A DNA stretch of 64,000 nucleotides from Nonomuraea muscovyensis. Lineage in GTDB: Bacteria > Actinomycetota > Actinomycetes > Streptosporangiales > Streptosporangiaceae. Positions 26,326-33,779 of this stretch are shown here, one piece after another (position 1 is the stretch's first letter; each line of letters begins with the position of its first letter). The stretch is from contig NZ_JACHJB010000001.1 in the NCBI RefSeq assembly GCF_014207745.1, positions 2,108,001 through 2,172,000 on the forward strand, read 5' to 3'. Below the pieces are notes generated by a model. The model had not been told where the DNA came from. It did no database searches and saw only the letters and a program-made list of their open reading frames with translations. The position numbers were made by a program, and so were the translations under genes.

Positions 26326-27060
26326 GTCCCGGTGCTGCCCTCAGTCTGTCCGCTATAAACGTCGTCAGAGTCATCGCTACTGTTCTCTTCTGGTGGTCCA
26401 ACGGCTGGCCGGTGAGCCTTGGTCTGCTCGTTATTCAGCCCACCATTATGGCTCGACCTTATATTGACTTAAGGTGCGAGACAAAGTCGCTGTTTCCTAA
26501 TGCTGATGGTCCGTCCCGTAGCGATCCGGAATTTTGGGATCGACCGCGTCCCGTCGCTGCGATGAATGTATTCTTGGTCCTCGGGTCCGTGGGAGCGACA
26601 TGGTCTTCGTGCGCAGGTATCTTTACGGAAACCGCATTCAGGCATCCGGTCATGTGCTGGTGAGCCTCCTGCGCCAGCTGGCCCACGTTTATGCCGCCGC
26701 ATCCTCAGTCAACGCCACTTGCCGCCGAGAGACCAACGGTCGAGTAACTGCAGTGTCCTTTCGCGTAGGCGCTCTCCGGCAGTTGCCTTTGGATCTTGTT
26801 GAGTGCGGTGTTTGACACCTGCGCAGTAGAAACGGTCCGCCTGGAAACGATTGTCATGCAGCGGCGGGCTTGTACTCCTTGGGACTGGCCGTCCTCCGGT
26901 ACGGGCCTCCTTGCCACCGGATGACGAGGTTGGCCCGCTGGTCGGGGCGCTGCGTAAAGCAGAGGGATACGGCAACACTGCCTTACGATGTGATCACCGT
27001 CATCGACTTCTATCTGCTTCGTGAGCCGAGGGAAGAGATTTCTATCTCGTCCCTCGCTCC
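26326..27060. other. Decayed, gene-poor stretch
   Basis: Short open frames on both strands show no conserved motif or consistent codon use. A minus-strand reading ends in RTASPKEYKPAAA near 26860 and may be a relic of a lost gene. Nothing else could be supported. Confidence 0.5.
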
Positions 27061-27107
27061 CGTTTGCAAGCAGGAAGTCAGGAGCTCGAATCTTCTAAGA
27101 TCCACCA
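27061..27107 (+). other. 3' half of a tRNA-Ala(TGC): att-like scar
   Basis: The 47 bases run from an anticodon loop (TTTGCAA, anticodon TGC) through AGCAGG, variable loop AAGTC, a T-arm AGGAG-CTCGAATC-TTCT and acceptor end with CCA. The 5' half of a tRNA is absent upstream. A 3'-only tRNA fragment is the usual footprint of an element that integrates in that tRNA, here tRNA-Ala. Confidence 0.65.
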
Positions 27108-27186
27108 GCGGGAACATCCCCTACGTGGAAAGCTTGCCCGCTCGGAACTCCCGCGGCCCGTGGAGCTTCGCTCGGCCCAGCGGCTC

Positions 27187-27214
27187 CGGCCCCGTCCTCT
27201 TTGAGGCGGGGCCG
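27187..27214. terminator. Hairpin downstream of the lipoprotein gene
   Basis: CGGCCCCG and its complement CGGGGCCG enclose a 12-nt loop. The hairpin begins 18 bp beyond the stop of the minus-strand lipoprotein gene, and TTT follows on the plus strand. Confidence 0.6.
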
Positions 27215-27231
27215 TTTCGGTGCATCTGGAG

Positions 27232-27690
27232 CTATTCGACGGTCCTATTGAGCGCGTCCTCATACGCCTTGGCGTCGGAGGGAGCCATGTCCTTATCCAC
27301 GCGTACCACAACGTTCCCCTTAACGTACGTGTACTCAGCCAGCATCGGAGTCTTCCCGAGCCCCTGTATGTACTCGACGCGGGCCTTGGCGCTGCTGGCG
27401 TCCTCGAACACCTCCACGCTGCCCGCCTTATCGGCCTTGACCCTGCTATCGGTGAACTCAGCCTTGCTGAGGTAGCCGTTGGGGCGGCCAAGCAACTTGT
27501 TCGGATCGGTGTTCTCGTCGTAGACGGTGCCGAGCTTGGCGGGCACACCGTTGGCGCCGAGGTCGCCGATGATGGCAGCGGCGTCCTTCTCTGTCGTACT
27601 CCCGCCGCAGGCGGTGAGGAGGAGGCCGACCAGTGCAAGCGCGGCGGCGGTGTGGGGGTGTCGTCGTAACCAGATCACGAGGTCATGCAT
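27232..27690 (-). CDS. Putative lipoprotein
   Basis: ATG 27690 (MHDLVIWLRRHPHTAAALAL) gives 152 residues. The signal sequence ends in lipobox LLLTAC followed by GGS. The mature part has no recognised domain but is compact and charged. A repeat-bearing region, 27741-27786, lies 51-96 bp upstream and may regulate it. Possibly an exclusion or surface factor of the element; that is a guess. Confidence 0.7.
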   Translation of the reverse strand: MHDLVIWLRRHPHTAAALALVGLLLTACGGSTTEKDAAAIIGDLGANGVPAKLGTVYDENTDPNKLLGRPNGYLSKAEFTDSRVKADKAGSVEVFEDASSAKARVEYIQGLGKTPMLAEYTYVKGNVVVRVDKDMAPSDAKAYEDALNRTVE

Positions 27691-27740
27691 ACACTCTGGA
27701 TCGGTCCAGCGCGGCGGTGTTGATGTGATTGGTAGCTTCG

Positions 27741-27786
27741 CCACCGGGTGCGGTTCTGCTGCTGTACAGCACGGAAGTACAGCAAC
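27741..27786. promoter_or_regulatory. Repeat module 1: CCACCGGGTG then GTACAGCA pair
   Basis: CCACCGGGTG is followed after 13 bp by GTACAGCA, 5 bp and GTACAGCAAC. The first site is part of the palindrome TGCTGTACAGCA (27760-27771). The module is upstream of the lipoprotein gene and is repeated at 27981. Confidence 0.5.
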
Positions 27787-27980
27787 GCAGCCTCACTACG
27801 CCGTCCGACTCCAGTTACTCTCAACCGCCTGATTCGACCAAAGGTGCCTCGACCAGGAGGCTGCCCTTCCCTACGAATCAGAAGGTGGCTCGGCGGCCGA
27901 GGCCGCGACGATCGCGGACTTCGGTACCCGTCGTACGGGCTGGGGCGATCGCCGGCAAGGCCCTCCTGCGTCGGGCCTTG

Positions 27981-28025
27981 CCACCGGGTGACCACGGTTG
28001 AGGTGACAGCAGCGCTGACAGCAAC
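27981..28025. promoter_or_regulatory. Repeat module 2: CCACCGGGTG then TGACAGCA pair
   Basis: CCACCGGGTG is followed after 13 bp by TGACAGCA, 4 bp and TGACAGCAAC. Spacing to the first site equals that of module 1, so the two modules are duplicates. Confidence 0.5.
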
Positions 28026-28184
28026 GTCCCCACACGCCGACGCATCCGCGCCACCATCCACATGCGCCTTACCACGGCCTCCATCACCCGAGCAGGGTGA
28101 TTGCTCCGCCTAAAAAGCGGAAGGTCGGCAGTTCCGGCGGCCCACGAGGGTGTCGCACCAGGCGGCTGCTCGCTCATCAGATCT

Positions 28185-28203
28185 TGCTAACAACGGTGCT
28201 AAC
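28185..28203. promoter_or_regulatory. Right arm-type integrase sites (TGCTAAC twice)
   Basis: TGCTAAC lies at 28185-28191 and 28197-28203, again 12 bp start to start as at the left end, 107 bp inside the right att core. Each is extended by AACGG here. Confidence 0.7.
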
Positions 28204-28309
28204 AACGGCACTGGACATTGGTGTACGTCCACGGAAGGCGATCAAGCCGAGGAGGACACTGAGCAGGGACGTGTGACAGCGATGGACGCTCGTGGACCAC
28301 TTCCGGCCC

Positions 28310-28354
28310 ACTTTTAATCCGTAGGTTCCGGGTTCGAGCCCCGGGCGCCCTACC
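28310..28354 (+). other. attR core / junction of the two tandem elements
   Basis: Perfect 45-bp copy of 4996-5040. The 5' half of the tRNA is absent, so this is not a working tRNA gene. It is both the right end of the AICE and the left end of the remnant element that follows. Confidence 0.92.
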
Positions 28355-28362
28355 TCACTGAA

Positions 28363-28403
28363 CTGGGCGGACTCCCCTCTTGATGATCGGGAAATCCGCC
28401 CAG
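28363..28403. terminator. Hairpin between att core and the integrase tail
   Basis: CTGGGCGGA (28363-28371) pairs with TCCGCCCAG (28395-28403). It lies just beyond the integrase-tail stop on the minus strand and would end that transcript. Confidence 0.55.
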
Positions 28404-28423
28404 GGTTGCAAAATGGGTTGCAA
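28403..28423. promoter_or_regulatory. Arm-like repeats of the second element (GGGTTGCAA twice)
   Basis: GGGTTGCAA is repeated at 28403-28411 and 28415-28423, 12 bp start to start, directly after the integrase-tail stop. Position and spacing copy those of the TGCTAAC pair in the first element, but the sequence differs. Confidence 0.6.
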
Positions 28424-28885
28424 TCAGGTCTCCCAGAGCGCACGACCCATGCGCGCCGCCGCCTCCGCGGCGAGCGTTTCCGTGATGTGGGTATAGCGAC
28501 CAGGCCCGCGCGAACGGCGGAGGAGGGCGCGGATCATGGACCAGACGATCGAGCCCTTGCCGGCCCCGGTGGCGCCCGCGACCAGGACGTGAGTACCGTG
28601 CACCTTGAGCAGCCACGGCCGCCCGTTCTCCTGCTTGCCGATCTCGACCGGCCCCACAGTGGGTGCCTCTGGGATCGGGAGCGCTGGCAAGGGGGTGGCC
28701 AGGGGTCGCGTCAGGGGAAGGTGAGCGTGAGCTGACCGGCTCTGGCGACGGTGACGCGGCATGAGGTGGCGCCGAAGCCGTGGGCGAGGTGGTCGGTGCG
28801 GTCGGTCTAGCCCTTGAGGGCTTGGCCGTCGAGCATGCGGACGGCGATGGTGTCGGTCCAGGAAGGCGTCACCGTCATCACGTTG
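28424..28885 (-). pseudogene. traB relic fused to an integrase C-terminus
   Basis: Reading leftward on the minus strand: MTVTPSWTDTIAVRMLDGQA, a TAG at 28809-28807, TDRTDHLAHGFGATSCRVTV, a frame change near 28717, then PVEIGKQENGRPWLLKVHG and Walker A GATGAGKGS of an FtsK-type translocase. At about 28500 this switches in frame to YTHITETLAAEAAARMGRAL, the end of a tyrosine integrase with its catalytic Tyr. A deletion has joined two element genes, and a nonsense and a frameshift mutation have also accumulated. Confidence 0.8.
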
Positions 28886-28960
28886 CCGGACCTCGCCGAC
28901 ACCGCCCGAGCTGTCAACGCTCACCTGTTTGGCACTTCGGGCTCATAGTGTCTGAGCGAC

Positions 28961-29246
28961 TTGCCGAATTGCTCTCTTAAGGATCAAGCGGCGGCGCGCC
29001 GCGCCGCCGTACAGCGGCCCGTCGCTTGCCCGCCGCCCGGGCATGCGGCCTGGGGCCGGTACCGGGCGGCAGCAGCACGGGCCGCCACGCCGACCGCCAT
29101 CCCAGCCGCACCGAGCGAACTCGCCGACCCCAGCGCCACGCCGCCGCGCGAGTACAGCCCTACGGTCCACGTGGGCGCTGGCCTTCGTTATTGGTCGGGG
29201 GCGATCGACGATCCGGTGCTTCGTTCCTCAGCACCGGCTCATCGGG
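28961..29246. repeat. Structured repeat, copy A
   Basis: About 286 bp, similar along its length to 32286-32572 in the same orientation. Shared landmarks: TTGCCGAATTGCTCT at the start, GCGGCCTGGGG in the middle, AGCCCTACG, and GATCGACGATCC before a terminal hairpin. Stems seen: a perfect inverted repeat CGGCGGCGCG around C near 28989-29009, GCCGCCCGG with CCGGGCGGC (29032-29070), and CCGGTGCT with AGCACCGG around loop TCGTTCCTC (29213-29237). No convincing gene lies inside. Function and transcribed strand unknown. Confidence 0.7.
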
Positions 29247-29300
29247 TAATGGTCGTCTGCCCGTACTTCGGCGCCCATCCCCATGCATGCGCTGGCGCGA

Positions 29301-29924
29301 TCAAGGCAGTTCACCGACTGGCGCGACGGTATGCGTCCCATCGCCGGTGCACCGCCAAACGGCCATCCGATGTTCGTATCCGGCGTGCAGGCCACGACCG
29401 TGCGTGGCGCAGACAGGCCAGACTTTCAAGATCATTCCCATGAACGTTTCTTGGACAGCATCGGCGACTTCCCCGAGCGCACCTTGAGCGCTACAGCCCG
29501 CGATGGCGTCGATGCCGTTGCCGTGATAACCACCCTGGAACTCCACCCAGGCGCGACCCCTGCTGTCCCAGTCGTGGGTGACCAAGCGAAGCGTACTGGT
29601 GATCCCTCCGGCGCGAACGTCGCGCTTCACGACCTCTAGCGCATGCTCCAGCGTCGCCCACAGACGGGGTTCGAGGGCGAAGCTCGGCTCGAAGTTGGCG
29701 TCGCGGAGAAGGCTCTCGCCCAGGCGGGTCAGGTCAGCCGCGGTCAGATGGGCAGCGGGGCGTTCGAGGATCTCCTGCGTTGCCGGAGTGCTTTCGCCCC
29801 ATTCCTCCAGCAAGGACGCCAGTTCGAGGACGGGTTCGGCGTCGAGGCCGCCGTCACGCAATGCCGTGTAGATACGGCCCAACAACTCGTCTTCAACCTG
29901 TTTGGCTCGCTCTTCGGAGTGCAC
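29301..29924 (-). CDS. Conserved hypothetical protein (207 aa)
   Basis: GTG 29924 (MHSEERAKQVEDELLGRIYT) is preferred over an upstream Cys-rich extension. The C-terminal part has a CATHGRGLHAGYEHRMAVWR region followed by CTGDGTHTVAPVGEL, which looks like a small zinc-ribbon-like module seen in actinomycete hypothetical proteins. Third positions are GC-rich. The function is unknown. It diverges from the gene at 30026. Confidence 0.65.
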   Translation of the reverse strand: MHSEERAKQVEDELLGRIYTALRDGGLDAEPVLELASLLEEWGESTPATQEILERPAAHLTAADLTRLGESLLRDANFEPSFALEPRLWATLEHALEVVKRDVRAGGITSTLRLVTHDWDSRGRAWVEFQGGYHGNGIDAIAGCSAQGALGEVADAVQETFMGMILKVWPVCATHGRGLHAGYEHRMAVWRCTGDGTHTVAPVGELP

Positions 29925-30025
29925 GCTGCAGTGTTGCCTACCGCATGAGCCCAGGCAAGCGAGATCTCCCGCGCGGCATCGACGCCGGCAGACACAGACC
30001 ACCGCGATCAAGGAGGAGCCACCCG

Positions 30026-30406
30026 TTGTACATCAGGTTCCAAAGCCCCACGCCGAACGCGCGAGGCGTCCATCCGGGAGTGTTCGGCCTCGTCAACGTC
30101 CTCGCGAAGCATGGACGGCTCTCGCCGGAGGAGGAACGGTTCAGGGTCGAGCGCCACGCCTGGTTCCACGCGAACCTGATCGATCCCACCAATGTGGACC
30201 CCCAGGTCTACGACCGTGCGCTGAACCCTGGGGCAACAGCCTGGTTCAAGCCATCAGGCGGCCATCTCGTCGAACGGCTGTCCGGCTACCTGGAGATCCT
30301 CGCCACCCATCGTGTGGAGTGCGTGCGCGTCGAGATGGCCGACCCCGGCAGAGTGATCTACGACGATCCCTATCAGATCGTCGTGGTGCCCTACGAAACC
30401 GGGTAG
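30026..30406 (+). CDS. Conserved hypothetical protein (126 aa)
   Basis: TTG 30026 has AGGAGG 9 nt upstream. The product begins MYIRFQSPTPNARGVHPGVF and contains GRLSPEEERFRVERHAWFHA and VIYDDPYQIVVVPYETG. It has no membrane segment or known domain. Its end overlaps the GntR relic on the other strand by 16 bp. Confidence 0.65.
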   Translation: MYIRFQSPTPNARGVHPGVFGLVNVLAKHGRLSPEEERFRVERHAWFHANLIDPTNVDPQVYDRALNPGATAWFKPSGGHLVERLSGYLEILATHRVECVRVEMADPGRVIYDDPYQIVVVPYETG

Positions 30407-30621
30407 GCGTCTTCCAACTGGTGACGGTCGGCCGGCAGCAGCACCTCAACCACGGCCAGAGGGCGTCCCGAGGCGTCACGGACCGCTCCGAAGACGGCCA
30501 GAAGCGGCGTGTTCTTGGGCATGCCGAGCTGCTTGGCCTCCTGGATGGAGGGCGTGCGTGCGGTGATCTGCTCCACGATGTGATCGATGCCGGCCATGGC
30601 CGCAACCATGATCGAGTTCAT
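30391..30621 (-). pseudogene. C-terminal (UTRA) remnant of a GntR-type regulator
   Basis: AAMAGIDHIVEQITARTPSI, then LGMPKNTPLLAVFGAVRDAS and LAVVEVLLPADRHQLEDAYP, match the end of a UTRA ligand-binding domain. The DNA-binding half is missing upstream. Confidence 0.65.
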
Positions 30622-30968
30622 TTCCCGCTCCCTTCGGCCCGGCCGTTTCCGAGGCAGTCGAGACACTGCGCCGCTCCCCCCTTGGTCACTCGTCTCCATC
30701 GCTGTTGCCGATGAGGAGTGCGCGGCACGAGTCGCGCAGCTTGATTCCGCGTCCCCGGTGTGCGGGGCAGGGCGTGGTCTCGCCGTTCTCGTCTGGCCGG
30801 GTCACCGTCGCCATCGCCTCGTTCCATCCGGCGTTCCCTGTGTCGAGAGGCCGCTTCACGTACCTTGTTGGTTGAGGGCAAGTCCACCGTCAAAGGAGAT
30901 GCGCAGGACCCCCGCACGGCCCCCTCTACTCCCCCTCTTGAGCCCCCAGCCGGGAGGAAGGCCCGTAG
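30622..30968. other. Intergenic region before the XRE-TPR regulator
   Basis: No gene was supported. It should contain the promoter of the 30969 gene; no repeat or hairpin stood out. Confidence 0.45.
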
Positions 30969-32261
30969 ATGCCCGAGAACATCCTTAACGTTCGACTTCG
31001 TGCCTGGCGCAACGAGAATCGGCTCACCCGTGCGGAAATGGCTGACCGAGTCAACAGCACACAAATCGGTATTGCGGAGCGCCTGACGTGTGACGAGGAG
31101 CGCATTCGACGCTGGGAGGCCGGGGAAGTCCGCTGGCCCCGCTCGCCGTACCGGCTGGCGCTCACCCAGCTGACGGGATTGCAGCCGGAGGCGTTGGGGT
31201 TCTCACAGACCAGGCAGACGGGCAGCCGACTGATTGAGGCGTCGGCCATCCCCCCGATGGACGCACTGCGGGCCGAAGCCGAGCTGTACGGAACCATGGA
31301 ACTCGCCCAGCAGCTCCAGGCCTCCGATGTTGGAACCGGAACCCTGGAAGCACTCGCCGAGGCCGTCGATCTCCTCTGCCGCGCCTATCCGGTGGTGCCG
31401 GCCGCCACGCTGCGCGACCGCACGCAGAAGCGCCTCGCGCAGGTCAACCGGCTGCTTGCCGGGCGCCTCACCCTCGACCAACACCGTGAGCTGCTGGTCA
31501 TCACAGGGTGGCTCACCGCCCTGCTCGGCTGCGTGCACTACGACCTGGGCGAGCGCGAGGAAGCTGAGACCGCCCGCCGAGCCGCCTTCGAGATGGGCCG
31601 CCAGGTCGGGCACGGCGAACTCATGGGATGGTCGCACGAGATGTCAGCCTGGTTCGCCCTCGTCGAGGGGCGATATGAAGACGTCGTCACCGCCGCCCGC
31701 ATGGGCCAGGCCGTCGCCGGCCAGACCAGCGCCATGGTCCAGCTCACCTTGCAGGAAGCTCGCGGCCTGGCCCGCATCGGCGACCGCCGCGAGGCAGATC
31801 GTGCACTGACACGCGGCGCCGAAGCCCTCGGCCGCCTGCCCATACCCGACAACCCGGATCACCACTTCGTGTTCGACCACGCCAAGTGGGTCTTCTACGC
31901 CGCCACCTGCTACACCTGGCTCGCCGACGACGACCGCGCCGAAGAACATGCCAGCGAGACGATCCAGATGCACACCCGACCTGACGGCACGTCCAACGCG
32001 CCCATGCGAGTCGCCGAGGCCCACATAGACCTCGGCATCGTCCACGCCCGACGCGGCGACCTCGACACCGCAGTCGAGAACGGCATGGCCGCCTTCGACA
32101 TCGACCGCCGATCCCTCACCGACCTCGTCAACCGCGCCGCGGACCTGGACCGCGTACTACGCCAGCGATACCGCCGCGAAGCACTTGCCGAAGAGTTCCA
32201 CGAACGATTCGTGACAGCCCGCAGAGCCCTCACCAGCCGCCGTCCAGAACTGCTCGACTGA
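30969..32261 (+). CDS. XRE-type regulator with TPR-like C-terminal domain
   Basis: The 430-residue protein has a helix-turn-helix at about 8-75 (VRLRAWRNENRLTRAEMADR, then CDEERIRRWEAGE) and a long helical part made of TPR-like units (GCVHYDLGEREEAETARRAA, VHARRGDLDTAVENGMAAF). This layout resembles actinomycete transcription factors that sense peptides or partner proteins through the repeats. The start has no obvious ribosome site. It lies between the two structured repeats. Confidence 0.8.
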   Translation: MPENILNVRLRAWRNENRLTRAEMADRVNSTQIGIAERLTCDEERIRRWEAGEVRWPRSPYRLALTQLTGLQPEALGFSQTRQTGSRLIEASAIPPMDALRAEAELYGTMELAQQLQASDVGTGTLEALAEAVDLLCRAYPVVPAATLRDRTQKRLAQVNRLLAGRLTLDQHRELLVITGWLTALLGCVHYDLGEREEAETARRAAFEMGRQVGHGELMGWSHEMSAWFALVEGRYEDVVTAARMGQAVAGQTSAMVQLTLQEARGLARIGDRREADRALTRGAEALGRLPIPDNPDHHFVFDHAKWVFYAATCYTWLADDDRAEEHASETIQMHTRPDGTSNAPMRVAEAHIDLGIVHARRGDLDTAVENGMAAFDIDRRSLTDLVNRAADLDRVLRQRYRREALAEEFHERFVTARRALTSRRPELLD

Positions 32262-32285
32262 TCGACTCCCGGCGACAGTGGTGCG

Positions 32286-32572
32286 TTGCCGAATTGCTCT
32301 GTTCGTATCAAGGCGGCGGCGCGGCGCGCCACCGCACTCCCGGCCCTCCGCCCGCCGTCCGGGCGTGCGGCCTGGGGGCCGGTCCCGGACAGCGGCGGGA
32401 CACCGGGCCGGGCGCCGCGTGCCAGCCCCGCCATACCAATCGAACGCCCCGACCGGGGTTGCCGCGCCGCCGCACGGATGAAGCCCTACGATCGCCACTG
32501 CATGGCTGGACGCCGTACGTGCTTGGGGGCCGATCGACGATCCAGGGTTCGTTCCTCACCCTGGCTCACCTG
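32286..32572. repeat. Structured repeat, copy B
   Basis: Begins 25 bp after the regulator stop and aligns with copy A from TTGCCGAATTGCTCT to the terminal hairpin. Stem GTCCGGG/CCCGGAC (32357-32390) replaces the C-G pair of copy A with T-A. The terminal stem CCAGGGT/ACCCTGG (32542-32564) differs in sequence from copy A, yet pairs perfectly around the identical loop TCGTTCCTC. Confidence 0.7.
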
Positions 32573-32749
32573 AAACGTGGGCAATGCCCCGTGGAGTGGG
32601 CTTTGAGGTTGAGTCTCGGTGTCTACTTGTCGCTGTCGATCGTGGCGATGCCGCCGGTGTCGCTGGTTGGTTTGAGTTGGGTCGTGGACTCTTCGGACAG
32701 GTAGCGGTGCTCGCGTGACTGCCGCTCGTTGTGCATGTCGGCCGCTGGG

Positions 32750-33313
32750 TCAGCGGTGTCGCCGGTACTGCAGATATACGATCCCGTTGCTGGAGGCGGT
32801 GCTGGAGATCAGGTCGAGCTGGTGGGACTTGGGGACGCCGTCGAACAGCCGGGTGCCCTCGCCTGCAACGTAGGGGAACATGCTGAGCTGGAGCTCGTCG
32901 ATCAGGTCGAGCCGCATGAGCGACCGCCAGAGGCTGACGCCGCCCCAGACTACGATGTGGCCGTCGCCGCCCAGCCTGAGCTTGTCGATCTCGTCTGTCG
33001 TGTCACCAGCGGCGATAGTGGTGTTGGCCCAGTCGGCCGTCTTCAGGGTCCGGGAGAAGACGACCTTGCGCCCGGCGTTCAGGATGTCGGCGAACGGGTG
33101 GTCGGTGGACGTTGTCATGGCCCCGGCGATGCTCTCGTAGGCGGTGCGGCCCATGAGGTGCGCATACGCGCTCTGGAGAAAGTCGAGGTGCGCCGGGTCG
33201 TCGGGCTCACGGTTTTCGGGCAGGTCGAAGCAGAACTTCCAATACTCGGTGCCTTCGTCGGCGAGAAGGCCGTCGAGGGAGTAGTTGAACACCGTCGCTA
33301 TCAGCTTCCGCAT
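32750..33313 (-). CDS. Dihydrofolate-reductase-family (RibD C-terminal) protein
   Basis: The 187-residue protein has MRKLIATVFNYSLDGLLAD, LMGRTAYESIAGA, GRKVVFSRTLKTADWAN and HIVVWGGVSLWRSLMRLDLI, the landmarks of the RibD_C/DHFR-like fold that binds NADPH. Such stand-alone reductases are common in actinomycetes, with unassigned substrates. The length is typical. It is in the remnant element region and could be chromosomal in origin. Confidence 0.85.
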   Translation of the reverse strand: MRKLIATVFNYSLDGLLADEGTEYWKFCFDLPENREPDDPAHLDFLQSAYAHLMGRTAYESIAGAMTTSTDHPFADILNAGRKVVFSRTLKTADWANTTIAAGDTTDEIDKLRLGGDGHIVVWGGVSLWRSLMRLDLIDELQLSMFPYVAGEGTRLFDGVPKSHQLDLISSTASSNGIVYLQYRRHR

Positions 33314-33624
33314 GATCAGAACTCCGTGGTCTCAGGTCGTCTGGGGACCGTGCTTGCTGGGGGAACGTGCGTGTCCCGGGCCGCAGCGCTCGCGTGGCCG
33401 CCGCGTCTGTGGCCTGTCGCTAATGCTGTAGACGACGCTGCCGCCCGAAAGTCATCGGTGCCCGGTCTCCTGGGCGGTTGCGCGCTCAGGTACCGGGGTG
33501 TCTACCAGCGCCGCCGGGTGGAAGAGCTGCATTCCAAGATCCGGAGTCTGCGCGGAACGGCCAGTCTCGGGGAGGATGCGACAGCACCCGAAGCGCCAGG
33601 TCAGCGCGCCGCGAAGGACAGAAA
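33314..33624. other. Gene-free region before the third att copy
   Basis: No coding signal could be supported in about 310 bp, and no GGGTTGCAA or TGCTAAC arm repeat was found here. Confidence 0.45.
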
Positions 33625-33669
33625 ACTCCTGATCCGTAGGTTCCGGGATCGAGCCCCGGGTGCCCTACC
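33625..33669 (+). other. Degenerate third copy of the tRNA-Lys att core
   Basis: Forty of 45 bases match the att core, with changes in the anticodon-loop part, one in the T-loop and one in the acceptor; CCA follows at 33668-33670. Only the tRNA 3' half is present. It marks the probable outer end of the older element. Confidence 0.75.
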
Positions 33670-33779
33670 ACTCCCCACCCCATCTGAACTGCGATTTCTC
33701 AAAACCTTGGCCCTCTTCTGAGAGGCGAAACGGCCGAGTTCATGCTCGTCACATGCTCTTCGGCACATCGACGGCGGGG

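Larger units (their letters stand above)
4996..28309. mobile_element. Actinomycete integrative and conjugative element (pSAM2-type AICE) in tRNA-Lys
   Basis: The element is bounded by the 45-bp att repeats and spans about 23.3 kb. It carries every AICE hallmark: Int and Xis beside the tRNA, a RepSA-like rolling-circle initiator, an SpdB2-like membrane protein, an FtsK-type TraB translocase, a GntR repressor and a Pif-like Nudix protein. No relaxase or type IV secretion genes are present, as expected for this class. The left 11 kb is compact and intact; the right half is mosaic with IS copies and remnants. Confidence 0.93.
28355..33669. mobile_element. Decayed second element in tandem at the same tRNA-Lys
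   Basis: Between the 28310 core and a degenerate third core at 33625 lie a distinct pair of arm-like repeats next to the core, an integrase C-terminal tail, a traB relic, a GntR relic, a regulator and small genes. Rep and Xis are gone. This is the pattern left when an older integrated element is reduced by deletion and a new one inserts beside it. Confidence 0.75.

Noticed and set aside
26459..26978. Short minus-strand frames that could be transposase pieces.
   Set aside because: No recognisable motif, inverted repeat or consistent frame; left as an unassigned decayed stretch.
28310..28354. A second tRNA-Lys gene.
   Set aside because: Only the 3' half of a tRNA is present; no acceptor 5' strand or D-arm precedes it.
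28177..28443. An 88-residue minus-strand frame containing GRPGLEPGTYGLK.
   Set aside because: This is the familiar false translation of tRNA sequence; it reads the att core at 28310 backwards and has no other support.
33486..33683. Minus-strand frame with GHPGLDPGTYG.
   Set aside because: Same artefact, from the degenerate third att copy.
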